Assembly (NCBI GenBank): GCA_029706075.1
Contig: JAINUG010000196.1
Coordinates: forward strand, 519,501 to 583,500
Length of the DNA: 64,000 nucleotides
Source of the DNA: Aldrovandia affinis
Lineage: Eukaryota; Chordata; Actinopteri; Notacanthiformes; Halosauridae
Reading direction: 5' to 3'
Shown here: piece by piece, positions 12,150 to 23,685 of the stretch
Position numbering within the stretch: position 1 is the first letter of the stretch
Layout of the letters: every line of letters begins with the position of its first letter
The notes under the pieces: generated by a model
Seen by the model: only the letters and a program-made list of their open reading frames with translations
Told to the model about the DNA's origin: nothing
The model's database searches: none
Position numbers and translations under genes: made by a program

Positions 12150-12298
12150 TCCTTCTATAAACCTGGTGTAGGAAAGAGAGGTACAGGTTTTTGGAACAGG
12201 GGTGACCTGTACAAGCGGGACAGGCTACACCTGAACCAGAGGGGAACAGCTGCCTTGGGCCAGTGTATGCTTAGGGTAGCGGAGGAATATTTAAACTA
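12150..12298 (+). pseudogene. CR1-like LINE ORF1 C-terminus (esterase-type)
   Basis: The frame reads GTGFWNRGDLYKRDRLHLNQ, then RGTAALGQCMLRVAEEYLN and a stop at 12,298. Asp-x-x-His in DRLH, preceding LNxRG, is the hallmark of the catalytic Asp/His motif of the SGNH-type esterase domain in ORF1 of CR1 and related LINEs. Only the C-terminal part is recognisable. It lies about 200 bp upstream of the endonuclease part of ORF2, as expected for one 5'-truncated or decayed LINE copy on the plus strand. Confidence 0.65.
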
Positions 12299-13944
12299 AG
12301 AACTGGGGTGGGGGCAGGGAGGGAAATTATTAGTAGTATTAAGGATAGGGAGGTACAGACTGCCCAGATGGAAGATAACAAGGTGGAGTATAATAATAAC
12401 TGAGGATATCATTAATAAATATATTTTAGAGCATAATGTGAATAGAGGTGGTTTGGCACAATTATGTGTGGAGGGGAAGGACACTATAAGTGTGAGTAAT
12501 GCTTTGACGTTCTTGTGTTTGAATGCTAGAAGCATAAACTGTTTTGGAACTGGAGGCTGTCATGTTTAATGGGGGTTATGACATTGATGACAGAAACATG
12601 GCTTGATGCAGTGGACAGGGATGAATATAATGTTGAGGGGTACACATTTTTCTGAAAGGATAGAACAAATAAAAGAGGAAGGAGAGTGACCCTTTATGTG
12701 AAAGACAATCTTAATGTGCAGGAAATTCCAGGAATGAACTCATTCATTCCTTGTGAGGACATCTGGATTAGACTACTGGGAGATCACTGTACTCTTTTGG
12801 TACAGTCTCTTACTCAGCCTACGAGAGGTAAATCAGTACTGGATCTGGTTTTGTGTAATAATCCTGACAGAATTTGCAGCTCAGAGGTAGTAGAACCACT
12901 AGGGACAAGTGATCATAGTGCAGTTACTTTTTTATATTTTTTGGCAAGTTAAGATGGTCTAACTCTAACTTCAGATGAGTTGACTTGAATAACAATGAGA
13001 GACAATTTAAGCAATATAGATTGGGTAAAACTTCTAGATTGCTGAACTGTGAATGAAAAATGGACTACATTTAAAAGGGTTATTGTAGAAGTACAGTGTA
13101 CATTCATCCCAAAAGTAAGGAAAATAGGATGAAAAAACAGTCTCCACAGTCGATGACTAAATCTTTACAGGAGATTTTGAGACAAAATAAGTGACTGTAC
13201 AGAGCATATAAAAAGGACAACTCAGAGAGAAACAAGGCAGATTGTTGCAATATGCGGGCTAAGGCTACAAAGGAAATAAGAGCAGCTAAAAAGCAGTTTG
13301 AAATAAAAAATTCCCCAAATGCAAAAAGTAATCCTAAACAGTTTTTTTCAATATTGTAGTAGAAAAAGGAAAGCTAATGATGAGGTTAAATGCATTAAGA
13401 ATAAGGAAGAAACGTTGGTTTATAATAATAAGGATATTGCTAACACACTAAACTGACTTAGTTGAGAGCTTTACTAGAGAAGATGAATTAAATATGCCTA
13501 GTATAGAATGTACAGAATGTTTTGAAGACATTTGAGATAAGGGACGTGGAAGTACTAGAAAAACTACAAAAATGTAAGACAAATAAGGCAGCTAGTATAT
13601 CCCATAGTACTCAAAGAACTTGGGGAAACTATATATATAAACCATTGACAGCTATTTTTATCCAATGCCTAAACACTGTAAAAATATCAGATGACTGGAA
13701 TCAGGGTAATATAATTACAATATATAAGAAGGGGGACTGTACTGACCCAGGGAACTATAGGTATGTCAGTTTAACTTGCATCTCATGTTAAATACTTGAA
13801 TGTATTATTAGGGACAAGTTGGAATCATTCTTGAAAAATAATAGTATTTTAAGGGAGAGCCAACATGGTTTTCTTAAGGGGTGGTCGTGTCTAACAAGCC
13901 TCCTGGACTTTTTTGAGGAGGCTGCAAAGGCTACATTTTAGAAA

Positions 13945-14210
13945 AAAATGTTTGTAATTTTGTTCCCGATCTTCTCCCAGTTTAGTATCCAATTTCACCA
14001 TCTTTTTTTATTTTGAATCTTTGATTTTTGATTCTTCTTGGCGAGCTCGTGCCAGCTCACCCTCCCCCTCCCCTTGGGGCGGACAGCCAAATACCGCCCC
14101 TGATCGGGGCTCCTGGTCAAGGCCGGTCTGGCACAGTCGGGGTTTGAACCGCGACCGCAATAGGCAGCTCACACTAGCAAAGCGAGTGCATTAGACCACT
14201 ATGCTATCTG
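13945..14210 (-). repeat. tRNA-derived SINE (second family), minus strand
   Basis: Read on the minus strand, the head has tRNA-like blocks (ATAGCATAGTGGTCTAATGC and GGTTCAAACCCC). It is followed by a body containing GGGGCGGTATTTGGCTGTCC and CCCCAAGGGG. The same body is readable at 57,541 and 58,325, which defines a repeat family distinct from the (TGTAA)n SINEs. It sits inside the LINE ORF2: LINE sequence stops near GGCTGCAAAGGCTAC and resumes near GATATGAACCAGG. The right edge is fairly clear and the left edge approximate. Confidence 0.65.
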
Positions 14211-14690
14211 AAGTGCTTTGATATGAACCAGGATTATGATATTATATACAGTGGGTTCGGAAAGTATTCAGACCCCCTTAAATTTTTCACGCTTTGTCAT
14301 ATTGCAGCCATTTGCTAAAATCAATTAATTTCATTTTTTTCCTCGTTCATGCACACACAGCACCCAATATTGTCAGAAAAACACAGACTTGTAGAAATTT
14401 TTGCAGATTTATTACAAAATAAACACTGAAATATCACATGGCCATAAGTATTCAGACCCTTTGCTGTGACACTTGTATATTGAACTCAGGTGCTGTCCAA
14501 TTCTTCTGATCATCCTTGAGATGGGCCTACACCTTCATTGGAGTCCAGCTGTGCTTAATTATATTGATTGGACTTGATTTGGAAAGGCACACACCTGTCT
14601 ATGTAAGGTCCCACAGTTGACAGTGCATGTCAGAGTAAAAACCAAGCCATGAAGTCCTAGGAACTCTCCATAGACCTCCGAGATAGAATT

Positions 14691-14873
14691 GTGTTGAGGC
14701 ATAGATCTGGGGAAGGGTATAAAAACATTGCTAAAGCATTGAAAGCACCCAGGAGAACAGTGGGCTCCATCATTGTGAAATGGAATAAGTTTGAAACCAC
14801 CACAACTCTTCTTAGAGCTGGCCGTCTGGCCAAACTAAGTAACCGGGCAAGAAGGGACATGGTCAGGAGGTGA
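14691..14873 (+). pseudogene. Tc1 transposase N-terminal fragment, left arm
   Basis: Sixty residues of the DNA-binding (paired-like helix-turn-helix) region of a Tc1 transposase. The frame ends early because one base is missing at GGTCAGGAGG relative to the other arm. Translation in the next frame continues into the rest of the DNA-binding region and the first part of the catalytic domain. Confidence 0.8.
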
Positions 14874-15139
14874 CCAAGAACCCAATGGCCACTCTAAGAG
14901 AGCTTCAGAGTTCCTCTGCAGCGATGGGAGAACCTGGTAGAAGGACAAACATCTCTGCAGCACTCCCATCAATCAGACCTTTATGGTAGTGGCTAGACGG
15001 AAGCTACTTCTGAGTGAAAGGCATATGACAGCCCACCTGGAGTTTGCCAAATGGTACTTAAAGGACTCTAAGAGCATCAGGAAAAAGATTATCCGGTCTG
15101 ATGAGACACAAATTGAAATTTTGGCCTGAATGCCAAGTG

Positions 15140-15439
15140 CTACCATAAAGGTCTGATTGATGGGAGTGCTGCAGAGATGTTTGTCCTTCTACCAGGTTCT
15201 CCCATCGCTGCAGAGGAACTCTGAAGCTCTCTTAGAGTGGCCATTGGGTTCTTGGTCACCTCCCTGACCATGTCCCTTCTTGCCCGGTTACTTAGTTTGG
15301 CCAGACGGCCAGCTCTAAGAAGAGTTGTGGTGGTTTCAAACTTATTCCATTTCACAATGATGGAGCCCACTGTTCTCCTGGGTGCTTTCAATGCTTTAGC
15401 AATGTTTTTATACCCTTCCCCAGATCTATGCCTCAACAC
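15140..15439 (-). pseudogene. Tc1 transposase N-terminal fragment, right arm
   Basis: Ninety-nine residues on the minus strand, starting at the same internal Met as the left arm and identical over the shared part. The frame stays open through MATLRELQSS and ISAALPSIRPLW, then meets the fold-back junction. This is the DNA-binding region only; the catalytic domain is absent. Confidence 0.8.
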
Positions 15440-16310
15440 AATTCTATCTCGGAGGTCTATGGAGAGTTCCTAGACTTCATGGCTTGGTTTTTTACCTGAC
15501 ATGCACTGTCAACTGTGGGACCTTACATAGACAGGTGTGTGCCTTTCCAAATCAAGTCCAATCAATATAATTAAGCACAGCTGACTCCAATGAAGGTGTA
15601 GGCCCATCTCAAGGATGATCAGAAGAATTGACAGCACCTGAGTTAAATATACAAGTGTCACAGCAAAGGGTCTGAATACTTATGGCCATGTGATATTTCA
15701 GTGTTTATTTTGTAATAAATCTGCAAAATTTCTACAAGTCTGTGTTTTTCTGACAATATTGGGTGCTGTGTGTGCATGAGCGAGAAAAAATGAAATTAAT
15801 TGATTTTAGCAAATGGCTGCAATATGACAAAGAGTGAAAAATGTAAGGGGGTCTGAATACTTTCCGAACCCACTGTATATGGACTTTCAAAATGAATCTG
15901 ACCAGGTACCACACGAGAGGTTCATTGTTAAAATGAGTTCAGTAGGAATTACAGGAGTTGTTTCAGAGTGGGTTCATAATTGGCTGCAAGGGCAAATACA
16001 AAGACTAACAATAGGTGAGGTCGTATCTGACCTAGGTGCTGTGGGGCAGGGATCGGTGTTGGGACTGCTCCTCTTCCTTATTTACATAAATGATCTTGAT
16101 AGGGATGTTAGTAGCAAAATAGTTCAATTTGCAGATGATACTAAACCATTTCAGTATTTTATGGGAGGAGAAAAAGTAGTTGTTCAAATTGAAAAAGACT
16201 TAGGAATTGTAGTTGATCAAAGTTGATCTGCATCTATGCAGTGTGCTACAGTAGTGAAAAAGGCCAACAGAATGCTGGGTTACATAGCAAAAAGTATTGA
16301 GTATAAATCA

Positions 16311-17193
16311 GGGCCCGTATTCACAAACATTTTAAGGGTAAAAGTTGGTCCTAACTCCGCAATTTAGGAGCAACTCCGAAAAATAATGGGCGTGTCACTC
16401 ATAAATTTAGGACTCCATTTTTAAATAGTATTTCACCAAGGGTTTGAGAGCTAAAAACAGCTCCTAAGTCCAGGAGAAATTAGAAGCAGGCAAGAGGACT
16501 TCTAAGTCGCTAAAGACCTAAAATCTGCTGCTGCCGGCAATCGTTATCGCAATCGCAGCGTCAACACTGGGGATATTGAATGATACAGAGCTCATAAAAG
16601 GTACCGCCTCAATCGCGAGGGTATTATATATATAATATATATATTATATATAGATACCCGCTGATTGTTTATTTAGATGCAGACATGTAACCAATTGACT
16701 AGTCAGTATTCTTGGTTTCATGTTAAATCAGTGACACGTAGCCTACATTTGTATTTTAGAATCTTTATTAGAATATAATAGGGTGCATCGGATCATTTTT
16801 CGGATCAGCAAAAAAATAAATGCAGGCGCGTTTCCACCCAAAATTACCAGTAACTATTCTCAAGGAATTTAATGAATGATAATTTCAGTTTTTCAATTTA
16901 AGTTATTTCACTAAATCTTTATTAAATTTTAAAATACATTTTTAGATTCAATACGGGCCCAGGGTGGTCTTATGCCTGAATTAATTTAATAAAAAATTTA
17001 AAGATCGCTAATGTTTAAATTGTATTTAAGGTCGCATTTAAAACCTGCCTCCCAGAAAGGCATTTAGTATGAAAAACAAAGCAAACCAAAACATACATGG
17101 TTGTCTATCTCTTCGCTGTAACTCTGCATCGAGATTTAGGGAATTTATAAGTACTCCTAGTGGTAAGATAAGATTCTTTGTGAATACGGTCCC
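16311..17193. mobile_element. Non-autonomous DNA transposon, copy A (883 bp)
   Basis: It starts GGGCCCGTATTCACAAA and ends TTTGTGAATACGGTCCC, imperfect terminal inverted repeats. Preceded by TATAAATCA (16,302-16,310), which belongs to the host LINE. The interior has an AT-palindromic patch and a GGTGCATCGGATCA motif. No coding capacity was found. The superfamily is not settled (hAT and PIF/Harbinger relatives are both possible). Confidence 0.75.
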
Positions 17194-17210
17194 AGGAGGT
17201 ATATAAATCA

Positions 17211-18510
17211 GGGCCCATATTCACAAATAATTTTATCTTACCACTAGGAGTACTTTTAAATCGCACTAAAACCTTTTAGTTAGGAGTCCCACCTTAAAAC
17301 CTATTCACAAAGCTGCAAAGACAAACTCATACTAAGGAATTCCTAAATTTTCAAGCTAAGAGTGAGGGCGGGGTTGACGTCATTGCTATGGATGGCGTTG
17401 TTTCTCATGAACGAGCTTACTCAGAATGCCCACAGCGATTGGCTAATATAGGGGATGGGTCTCTGCTGATTTCAACCTAGCAAATAAATGATAAATAAAT
17501 ACATTTCACAAAATAAATAAATAAGTAACGGATCGCAGTTGATCCGTGATCCACGGATCCCACGGTTCGGCACGCATATGATCCGCGGATTAATAGCTAA
17601 ATTGAACCATCATAGAGTTTTTCTGCCGCTGTCACGTTTTAAAGTAAATTCCTAAATCTCGATCCAGAGTTACAGCGAAGTTATATAAACAACCATGTAT
17701 GTTTTGGGTTGCTTTGTTTTTCATACTAAATGCCTTTCTGGGAGGCAGGTTTTTAGAAACGTGACCGAATTAAATAAAATGTAAACATTAGTGATCTTTT
17801 AATTTTTATAAAATTAATTCAGGCATAAGACCACCCTAGTTAAATCGCCTAAGGCGTACTGAATCTAAAAATGTATTTTGTGAAATTTTCGAATAAAGAT
17901 TTAGTGAAATAACTCATTCAATTCCTTGAGAATAGTTCCTGGCAATTTTTGGTGGAAACGCGCCTTTGGTCCCGTTATTATTTTTTTTGCTGATCCGAAA
18001 AATGATCCGATGCACCCCTATTATATTCTAATAAAGATTCTAAAATACAAATGTATGCTACATGTCACTGATTTAACATGAAACCAAGAATACTGACTAG
18101 TCAGTTGGTTACATGTCTGCATCTCGTAAACAATCAGTGGGTATCTATATATAATATATATATAATATTATATATATAATACCCTTGCGATTGAGGCGGT
18201 ACCTTTATGAGCTCTGTATCATTCAATATCTCCAGTGTTGACGCGATTGCGACAACGATTGCCTGCAGCAGCAGATTTTCAGTCGCCGTGAGTAGGTCTT
18301 TAGCGACTTAGAAGTCCTCTTGGCTGCTTTTAACTTCTCCTGGATTTAAGAGCTGTTTTTAGCTCTCAAACCCTTTGTGAAATACTCTTATCCCAAAAAT
18401 GTAGGACTCCTAAATTTATGAGTGACACGCCCATTATTTTTTGGACTTGCTCCTAAATTCCGGAGTTACGACCAACTTTTACCCTTAAAATTATTTGTGA
18501 ATACGGGCCC
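17211..18510. mobile_element. Same transposon, copy B, inverted (1,300 bp)
   Basis: It starts GGGCCCATATTCACAAAT and ends TTTGTGAATACGGGCCC. About 885 bp at its right side is the reverse complement of copy A. The extra roughly 400 bp on the left (17,230-17,625) includes a CGGATC/GATCCG-rich patch (17,527-17,590) resembling part of a hAT element. TATAAATCA again precedes it (17,202-17,210). A and B lie 17 bp apart and together form a 2.2-kb inverted repeat inside the LINE. Confidence 0.75.
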
Positions 18511-18934
18511 TGGACACCAAGAAACATATAGGAGCTCTTGAAAAAGTTCAAAGAGGGGCAAATAAATTGTTACCTGATATGAAAGGTAAAAGTTATGAGG
18601 ATTGAGTTAAGGCACTCAATCTATTCAATTTTAGCAAACGGAGACTTGAAAGGGATTAACAAAGTGAACTACCAAATATTTTTTAAGATAAGTTTGGTTA
18701 GCAGAACAAAAGGCCACAGGTGGAAATTAGTTAAAGGCATATTCCGCACAGATATTAGGATTTTTTTTTATACAGAGAGTTGTCAATACTTGGAACAGCT
18801 TGCCAGGTTGTTGAGGCAGAAACTCTTGGGCTAAGATAGATGCAGTACTAGTTACTCTTTAGATTAGGACATGAGCCTAGATGGGCTGAACGGCCCGTTC
18901 TCATCAATATTTCCTGATTCAGAATTTTTTTAAG

Positions 18935-19140
18935 TGAACTGAAATGGAATATACAGTTGAATGTAATAATGGAATATTCAGTTGAATTTGTAATTTAATG
19001 ATTAAATTCAAATTACAAACCAAATTTACAATTTAATTCAAATTTAATTTAATTCAAATTCAATAAATAATTCAAATTTCAATTTATTCAAATTTCAATT
19101 TAATTCAAATTCAATACAATTTAATTCAAATTCAATTTGT
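18935..19140. repeat. AT-rich simple repeat (AATTCAAATT-type)
   Basis: Irregular reiteration of AATTCAAATTT and AATTTAATTCAAATTC words, many self-complementary. It directly follows the 3' end of the LINE. Confidence 0.8.
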
Positions 19141-19234
19141 GGTGCCACTAACATTGCACCATAGACACAAGGCAAACCGGAAGAGATGAGTGTGATTATC
19201 CATTGATTATTAGTGATCATCACAGTGGTATCTT

Positions 19235-20166
19235 TGTGAGGTCCTGGATAAGGACCCAGACGCAGACCAGGATCAGGCAGAAAGGAACGTTTAATTCAGG
19301 CAAGGATCAAAAACCAGTAGTCAAGGTAGCGAAGGTACAAAATCAAAATCCAAAGAGAAGTCACAAACAATCCAAAAGTCAAAACCAGTAAATCAGAGAA
19401 GGCAAACAAACAGAATCGGCAGGCAAACGCGAAGTGAAAAACAGAAGGGGTGTCTCGGGAAAATGCTACAGACTCTGGCTTACACGTAATTGGCACAGGG
19501 CATGAAGATCAACGTTCTGGCGGGGATGGAACATAAACACAGAACTTATATACAAGCAGGGAAGGAAACACAATAGGAATCAGGTGTGACTGGGAGGAGA
19601 GAGTGGTAGGAACACAGGTGAAAACGATGGGATTCGTTAATACAATAACGAGGGGAAACGAAAGACACGGACTGGGAATAACACAGACACATAGACAATA
19701 AACGACCTGGAAGAGCAGGCAGACACGTGCACAGTTCGAAGGGGAGGAACGCATAAAGAAATCTGCGTGCAAATGAAGTGAAACATGAGAAGCGTATAGG
19801 GATAGGACAACGAGAGATAGAATGATAGCGATAGTTAGAAGCGTGAGATAATTAGTGATTAGTAGTGTTAGTAACTTAATCTAAATCCCTAATGTTAGTA
19901 GTTAAGTTGGTTAGTACTATATCTAACTAGTATATACAAAGTGTAATAGAAAGTAAGAAGGAAGTAAAACGAGATAATAAGCTAAGACGGAAAAAACGAA
20001 ACATAGAATCTCCCGAAGTGCATGACAAAAGACAAGGAGTGGATCTCGAAATAAACATGAACGATGACAGACGGGGAACAGAATGTGACAGAAACGAGAA
20101 TGATGAATAATGAAAGATAAATAAACAAAGAACAAAAACAACCGAACAGACATTCAGAACATAACA
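19235..20166 (-). mobile_element. Solo LTR (932 bp)
   Basis: The segment runs from TGTGAGGTCCTGG to TTCAGAACATAACA, giving TG...CA ends on either strand. Flanks are ATCTT (19,230-19,234) and ATCTG (20,167-20,171), matching at four of five bases as a decayed target duplication. The composition (GTTTAATTCAGGCAAGGATC near the left end, CpG-containing A-rich strand) resembles fish Gypsy LTRs, with the sense strand probably minus. No internal retrotransposon genes adjoin it. Confidence 0.6.
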
Positions 20167-20171
20167 ATCTG

Positions 20172-22815
20172 AACACTTACATCACTTCCTGTATCTTACC
20201 CTGGGTCTTGTAGTCACTCTTGATAAGGTCCAAAAATAAAATGTTTCCCCACTGATGTTTATGAGGGCATCACAATCAAGGTTCTGTCCACACAAAGGTT
20301 CAATAATGTTTTAACTAACATCACACACCAGTACCATGTTTTTAGCATTGGATTCCTTAGGAAATGGTGGAGAAATTGCCAAACGTATTCAGGAGACATA
20401 ACGTCACCACAGTCCCTTGAGTTCTCAGTTGACCTATCTGGTAAACAAAACATTTTAAAAAATAAAATAAAAAATAAACCATTACAGCGTTGGTCCAAGT
20501 CAAACCGTGACTGAATGCAGTTGATAACAACAATATTCTTTGGCTAGGGTTCATGAGTGAAACATTTGAATTAATGCCAGGATGAAACATTACTAGTGTA
20601 ATGACAATCAATTAAAAAATGCTGCAATCATAAAAGCCTTGGCCACCACTCAGACCCCCAATCCCCCCACTAATGGCCCTCCCACAATTTTTCCAACTGC
20701 ATATTTTACATGATATCATAGCATATTGAATTGATAAGTTCAGTGAAACCTGAAAGAATTTTAAATAATGAAATGCTCAATGGTTACTTTTCCAAGGCAG
20801 TCGATGATTCTGTCAGTTACCTGTTGTGTCCCATCATGTAATATTATGACAATACGGTATGACAAGCAGGAAATGGAACACAGTTGACCCTCACCAGTAG
20901 GTCAAGCATGTTCGTCCTAAGCTATCGTTAGAATTCAGATGGGTGATTTACGAGCATCCGCTCACTCACAGAACAATTATCCACACTCTACTTTCATGAA
21001 AATAACAGCCTCTGAACAGAAGGAAAATTGCGTGGACAAGTCGCTTGTCCGCCTGGCAGGAGCTATAATTGAAAAACATACCTGTTATAGTTATACTGCC
21101 ATGGTGAAGGCATGAGAGTGCAGAGAGCAACCAGAATTAAATAAGATGGACAGCCACATGTAGCAAAGCCTATATTGCTGGCTGGTGGAGCAAAACCTGG
21201 CTTAGGCTGGACTTAGGCTTAGGCTGGACTGTATAAGATAAAGTCCTTCTGCAGGACTCAAACTCTAGGTTCATCACCATGCATGGTTATATTGCAGTGA
21301 ATAACAAGTGAACAAAAAAATAGAAACACAACACAGCATGAGTGATATTCTTCTTAAAGAAGAGTGATGTCATAATCATTCTCCATCCTCTATGCCAAAG
21401 TTCATACAGGCTGTACTGGACAAACGTGGTGGCCCAACACCCTATTAAGTGACTTCACACACTTCACTACCTGTATATTGCCCTATAACCTTCATGAAGC
21501 ATGTTTAATGCTTCCATTACGATGTCACAAATTCTCTTTTGTAAAAATGGATCATTCACAAGAATATGAAAATTATTTTATGGTAGGCCATGTTAAGTGC
21601 TGTCACAGTGCATGGGGAAAAACCATGCTGCCCTGCAAAGAAAAGAAAAAACGTTTGTGGCTCCCATTACGAGGAGTCACAGAGATTCCACCTATACAGC
21701 CATGACCCTGAAGAACAGTTGGGCCTGGGGAGGGAGTGAGGGGCTGGAGGTGAGGGGCATTGTGGGAATAAAAATTTCGAAGCAGCTCAGTGGTTGGAAG
21801 GTATTGCTACAAAATGGTGATGTAGGTCCCCTTTGCCCATGCTGTCATGGGGATTTCAGGTCAGAGCGAATAGGAAAGGCGCTTCCCAATTACACAAGAC
21901 AGCCGGGTAAATGCTGTGGAGCTCTTAGCTTGCTGCCCTTATTATACAAAACCCCTGAACACCTTTGCCTCCAATTACAGCACTTGCCGGGACAGAGATT
22001 TGCATTCACTGTGAAAAGGTAGCCCCATTTGCAGCCTTGCTATTAGTCCTTACATTCCGAATGCAGGGGAATGAAAAGGCTTCTACACCAAGCAGCCTGT
22101 GTAACAGGTGTAAGACAGGTGAAACAAGTGTAATTCATTGCAGATGGAATCATCAGAAATTAAATTAAAATGGAATGAAGTGAATCCACTAGGCATGTGA
22201 TTTAATGTGTGGTCACAGAACCGTTAAGTTCTTGTTCCTTCTTCCCCAGTACACGATACATTAAAAACATTTGTCAATGATGTCAACCAATAACTAAAGC
22301 AGAGCACTTTCTGTAAACTAAGCAGCAAGTATTTATTTATTGGTAACCTATGTAAAAGAGTATTAGTAGATGGCATAAAATGGTTAGTAAACATATGGTG
22401 TGTGTGTGGGGAGGGGGTTATGTGGTCTGTGAGGTTTTTACCAAGATCTAATGCAATTTACAGCTATAAAGGCCCTGTAATATATTTTGCCTAAAAGGGG
22501 ACATCTGTGGAATATTTAATCAATTACACTGATACTAGTGGATGCTAAAGTGGGATATGGTACTGAATTTTCTTTTCAAATGAAATCAGTAATATTCGTA
22601 ATGTAATTTAAAAGATTTTCTGTGCAACATAAAACCACCGGTACAACTGTCAACCCACAAACTATTGAAGTATTAACCAGGGCTATCTGATTAACCTTTT
22701 GCTTTCCACCCCATGCATTGCCAAGGCTAAAAACATGACTCTTCATGAGACACTGAGGCGAACCAAGCTTCAGTTATAACAAAACGTTTTTTTAATCACA
22801 GTCAGCCAGTCAGTC
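20172..22815. other. Unassigned; possible conserved regulatory stretch 21,590-22,170
   Basis: No gene recognised. The part from about 21,590 to 22,170 is unusually high in complexity, with no repeat signature, and contains CCAATTACA, GATTTGCATTCACTG and other homeodomain/POU-like words. That is the look of a conserved non-coding element, but this is only an impression without alignment. ORFs of 75-141 residues there overlap in several frames and match no family. Confidence 0.25.
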
Positions 22816-22817
22816 AG

Positions 22818-22818
<1 letters not shown>

Positions 22819-22877
<59 letters not shown>

Positions 22878-22884
22878 ACACACA
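22819..22884. repeat. (CA)n microsatellite
   Basis: Long CA run with one GA interruption, immediately before L2 sequence. Confidence 0.97.
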
Positions 22885-23335
22885 TATATATAAGACTCAT
22901 CCAGAATGCAGCCGCACGACTGGTGCTCAACCTTTTGAAATTCTCACACGTCACTCCACTCCTCACCACCTTCCACTGGCTCGCAGTTGCAGCTCGTATT
23001 CAATTAAAGTCATTGGTGCTGACGTACCGGGTCACAAGGGGTACTGCTCCCTCCTATCAGTTGATGATCACACCCTATACCCCTTCCAGATCTCTAGACC
23101 TAGACCCCTTCAGATCGGCCTCCTCACCAACTGACTGTCTCGTCTCTCCGCATACCTGGTAGCCACTCCCTACGGCCTCGCCTCTTCTTCGCCCTTCGTC
23201 CCTAGATGGTGGAATGACCTTCCTCACTCAGTCAGGACAGCAGAATCTCTATCTATCTTCCGAAAAAGACTGAAAGCTCACCTTTTCAGACTTCACCTCA
23301 ATGTATTAAATAAAAAAAGATAGTAACTTTTTTTT
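22885..23335 (+). pseudogene. L2-like LINE ORF2 C-terminus
   Basis: Plus-strand translation gives HWLAVAARIQLKSLVLTYRV, then TAPSYQ and ITPYTPSRSL (79-residue frame 22,923-23,162, stopped early). Later frames read WWNDLPHSVRTAESLSIFRK and RLKAHLF-like residues near 23,200-23,290. This is the conserved post-RT C-terminal region of L2 LINEs. Only the 3' end is present, as usual after incomplete reverse transcription. Stops and frameshifts show it is dead. A second copy of the same region is at 49.2-50.0 kb. Confidence 0.8.
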
Positions 23336-23479
23336 ACCTTTGTATAACAGGTTTTGCGGCGTGAACGTCAATGTCAATGATTAGACTGTAACTTACTGTT
23401 CAACAGCTCTAGTGATGATCTCTAACCATAGGAATGCACTCTTGTACGTATATGCTCTTTCACTCTTATGATTTGAGGT

Positions 23480-23685
23480 CATTACATTACATTACAGGCA
23501 TTTAGCAGTTGCTCTTATCCAGTTTACAGTTTACATTTATTTACACAGCTGGATATTAACTGAAGCAATTTAGCAAGTACCTTGCTCAAGGGTACAACAG
23601 CAATGTCCCACCTGGGGATTGAACCTGCAACCTTAACATTACAAGCCCAGTTCCCTAACCATTATACTCAATCTGCCTGGATGTT
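23480..23685 (-). repeat. tRNA-derived SINE, minus strand
   Basis: The inverse of the SINE at 2.4 kb. The (TGTAA)n tail appears as CATTACATTACATTACAGG at the left, then the tail, the TACCTTGCTCAAGGGTAC centre and tRNA-like head blocks (GGGGATTGAACCTGCAACC, CCCTAACCATTATAC) at the right. The L2 stem-loop has lost some bases (GCTCTTATCCAGT). Confidence 0.85.

Larger units (their letters stand above)
14249..15875. mobile_element. Fold-back Tc1-like transposon
   Basis: The outer ends are CAGTGGGTTCGGAAAGTATT and its inverse, flanked by TA (14,247-14,248 and 15,876-15,877). Removing the insert and one TA restores the LINE reading frame. Arms of about 740 bp (14,249-14,988 and 15,141-15,875) are near-perfect inverse copies of the left half of a Tc1 element: terminal repeat plus transposase helix-turn-helix region, with LRHRSGEGYKNIAKAL and AGRLAKLSNRARRDMVR. 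The 152-bp centre continues the left-arm transposase up to SDETQIEI, the second catalytic Asp region, then stops. No complete DDE domain exists, so it is non-autonomous. The left arm has lost one G at the MVREV codon, and the right arm keeps the open frame. Confidence 0.9.
12500..18930 (+). pseudogene. CR1-like LINE ORF2 (endonuclease plus reverse transcriptase), split by three insertions
   Basis: ORF2 pieces occur in order. The endonuclease start is LNARSIN near 12,520, then the TETWLD region. TRGKSVLDLVL and GTSDHSAV (end of AP endonuclease) lie near 12,820-12,930. RT palm motifs run NYRYVSLTCIS at about 13,770, then SVLGLLLFLIYINDLD and FADDTK near 16,050-16,145 (the catalytic ADD is present). 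The C-terminal part around 18,540-18,900 ends in a CR1-like tail reading GGGCTGAACGGCC. The pieces are interrupted by a SINE (13,945-14,210), a fold-back Tc1 (14,249-15,875) and an inverted pair of DNA transposons (16,311-18,510). Many stops and frameshifts make it inactive. Closest group by motif is CR1/Rex-like in the Jockey superfamily. Confidence 0.8.

Noticed and set aside
21980-22018. A 38-bp micro-exon between a CAATTACAG acceptor and AAAAG/GTAGCC donor
   Set aside because: The peptide is too short to recognise, the donor is weak, and the surrounding sequence looks more like a conserved non-coding element.
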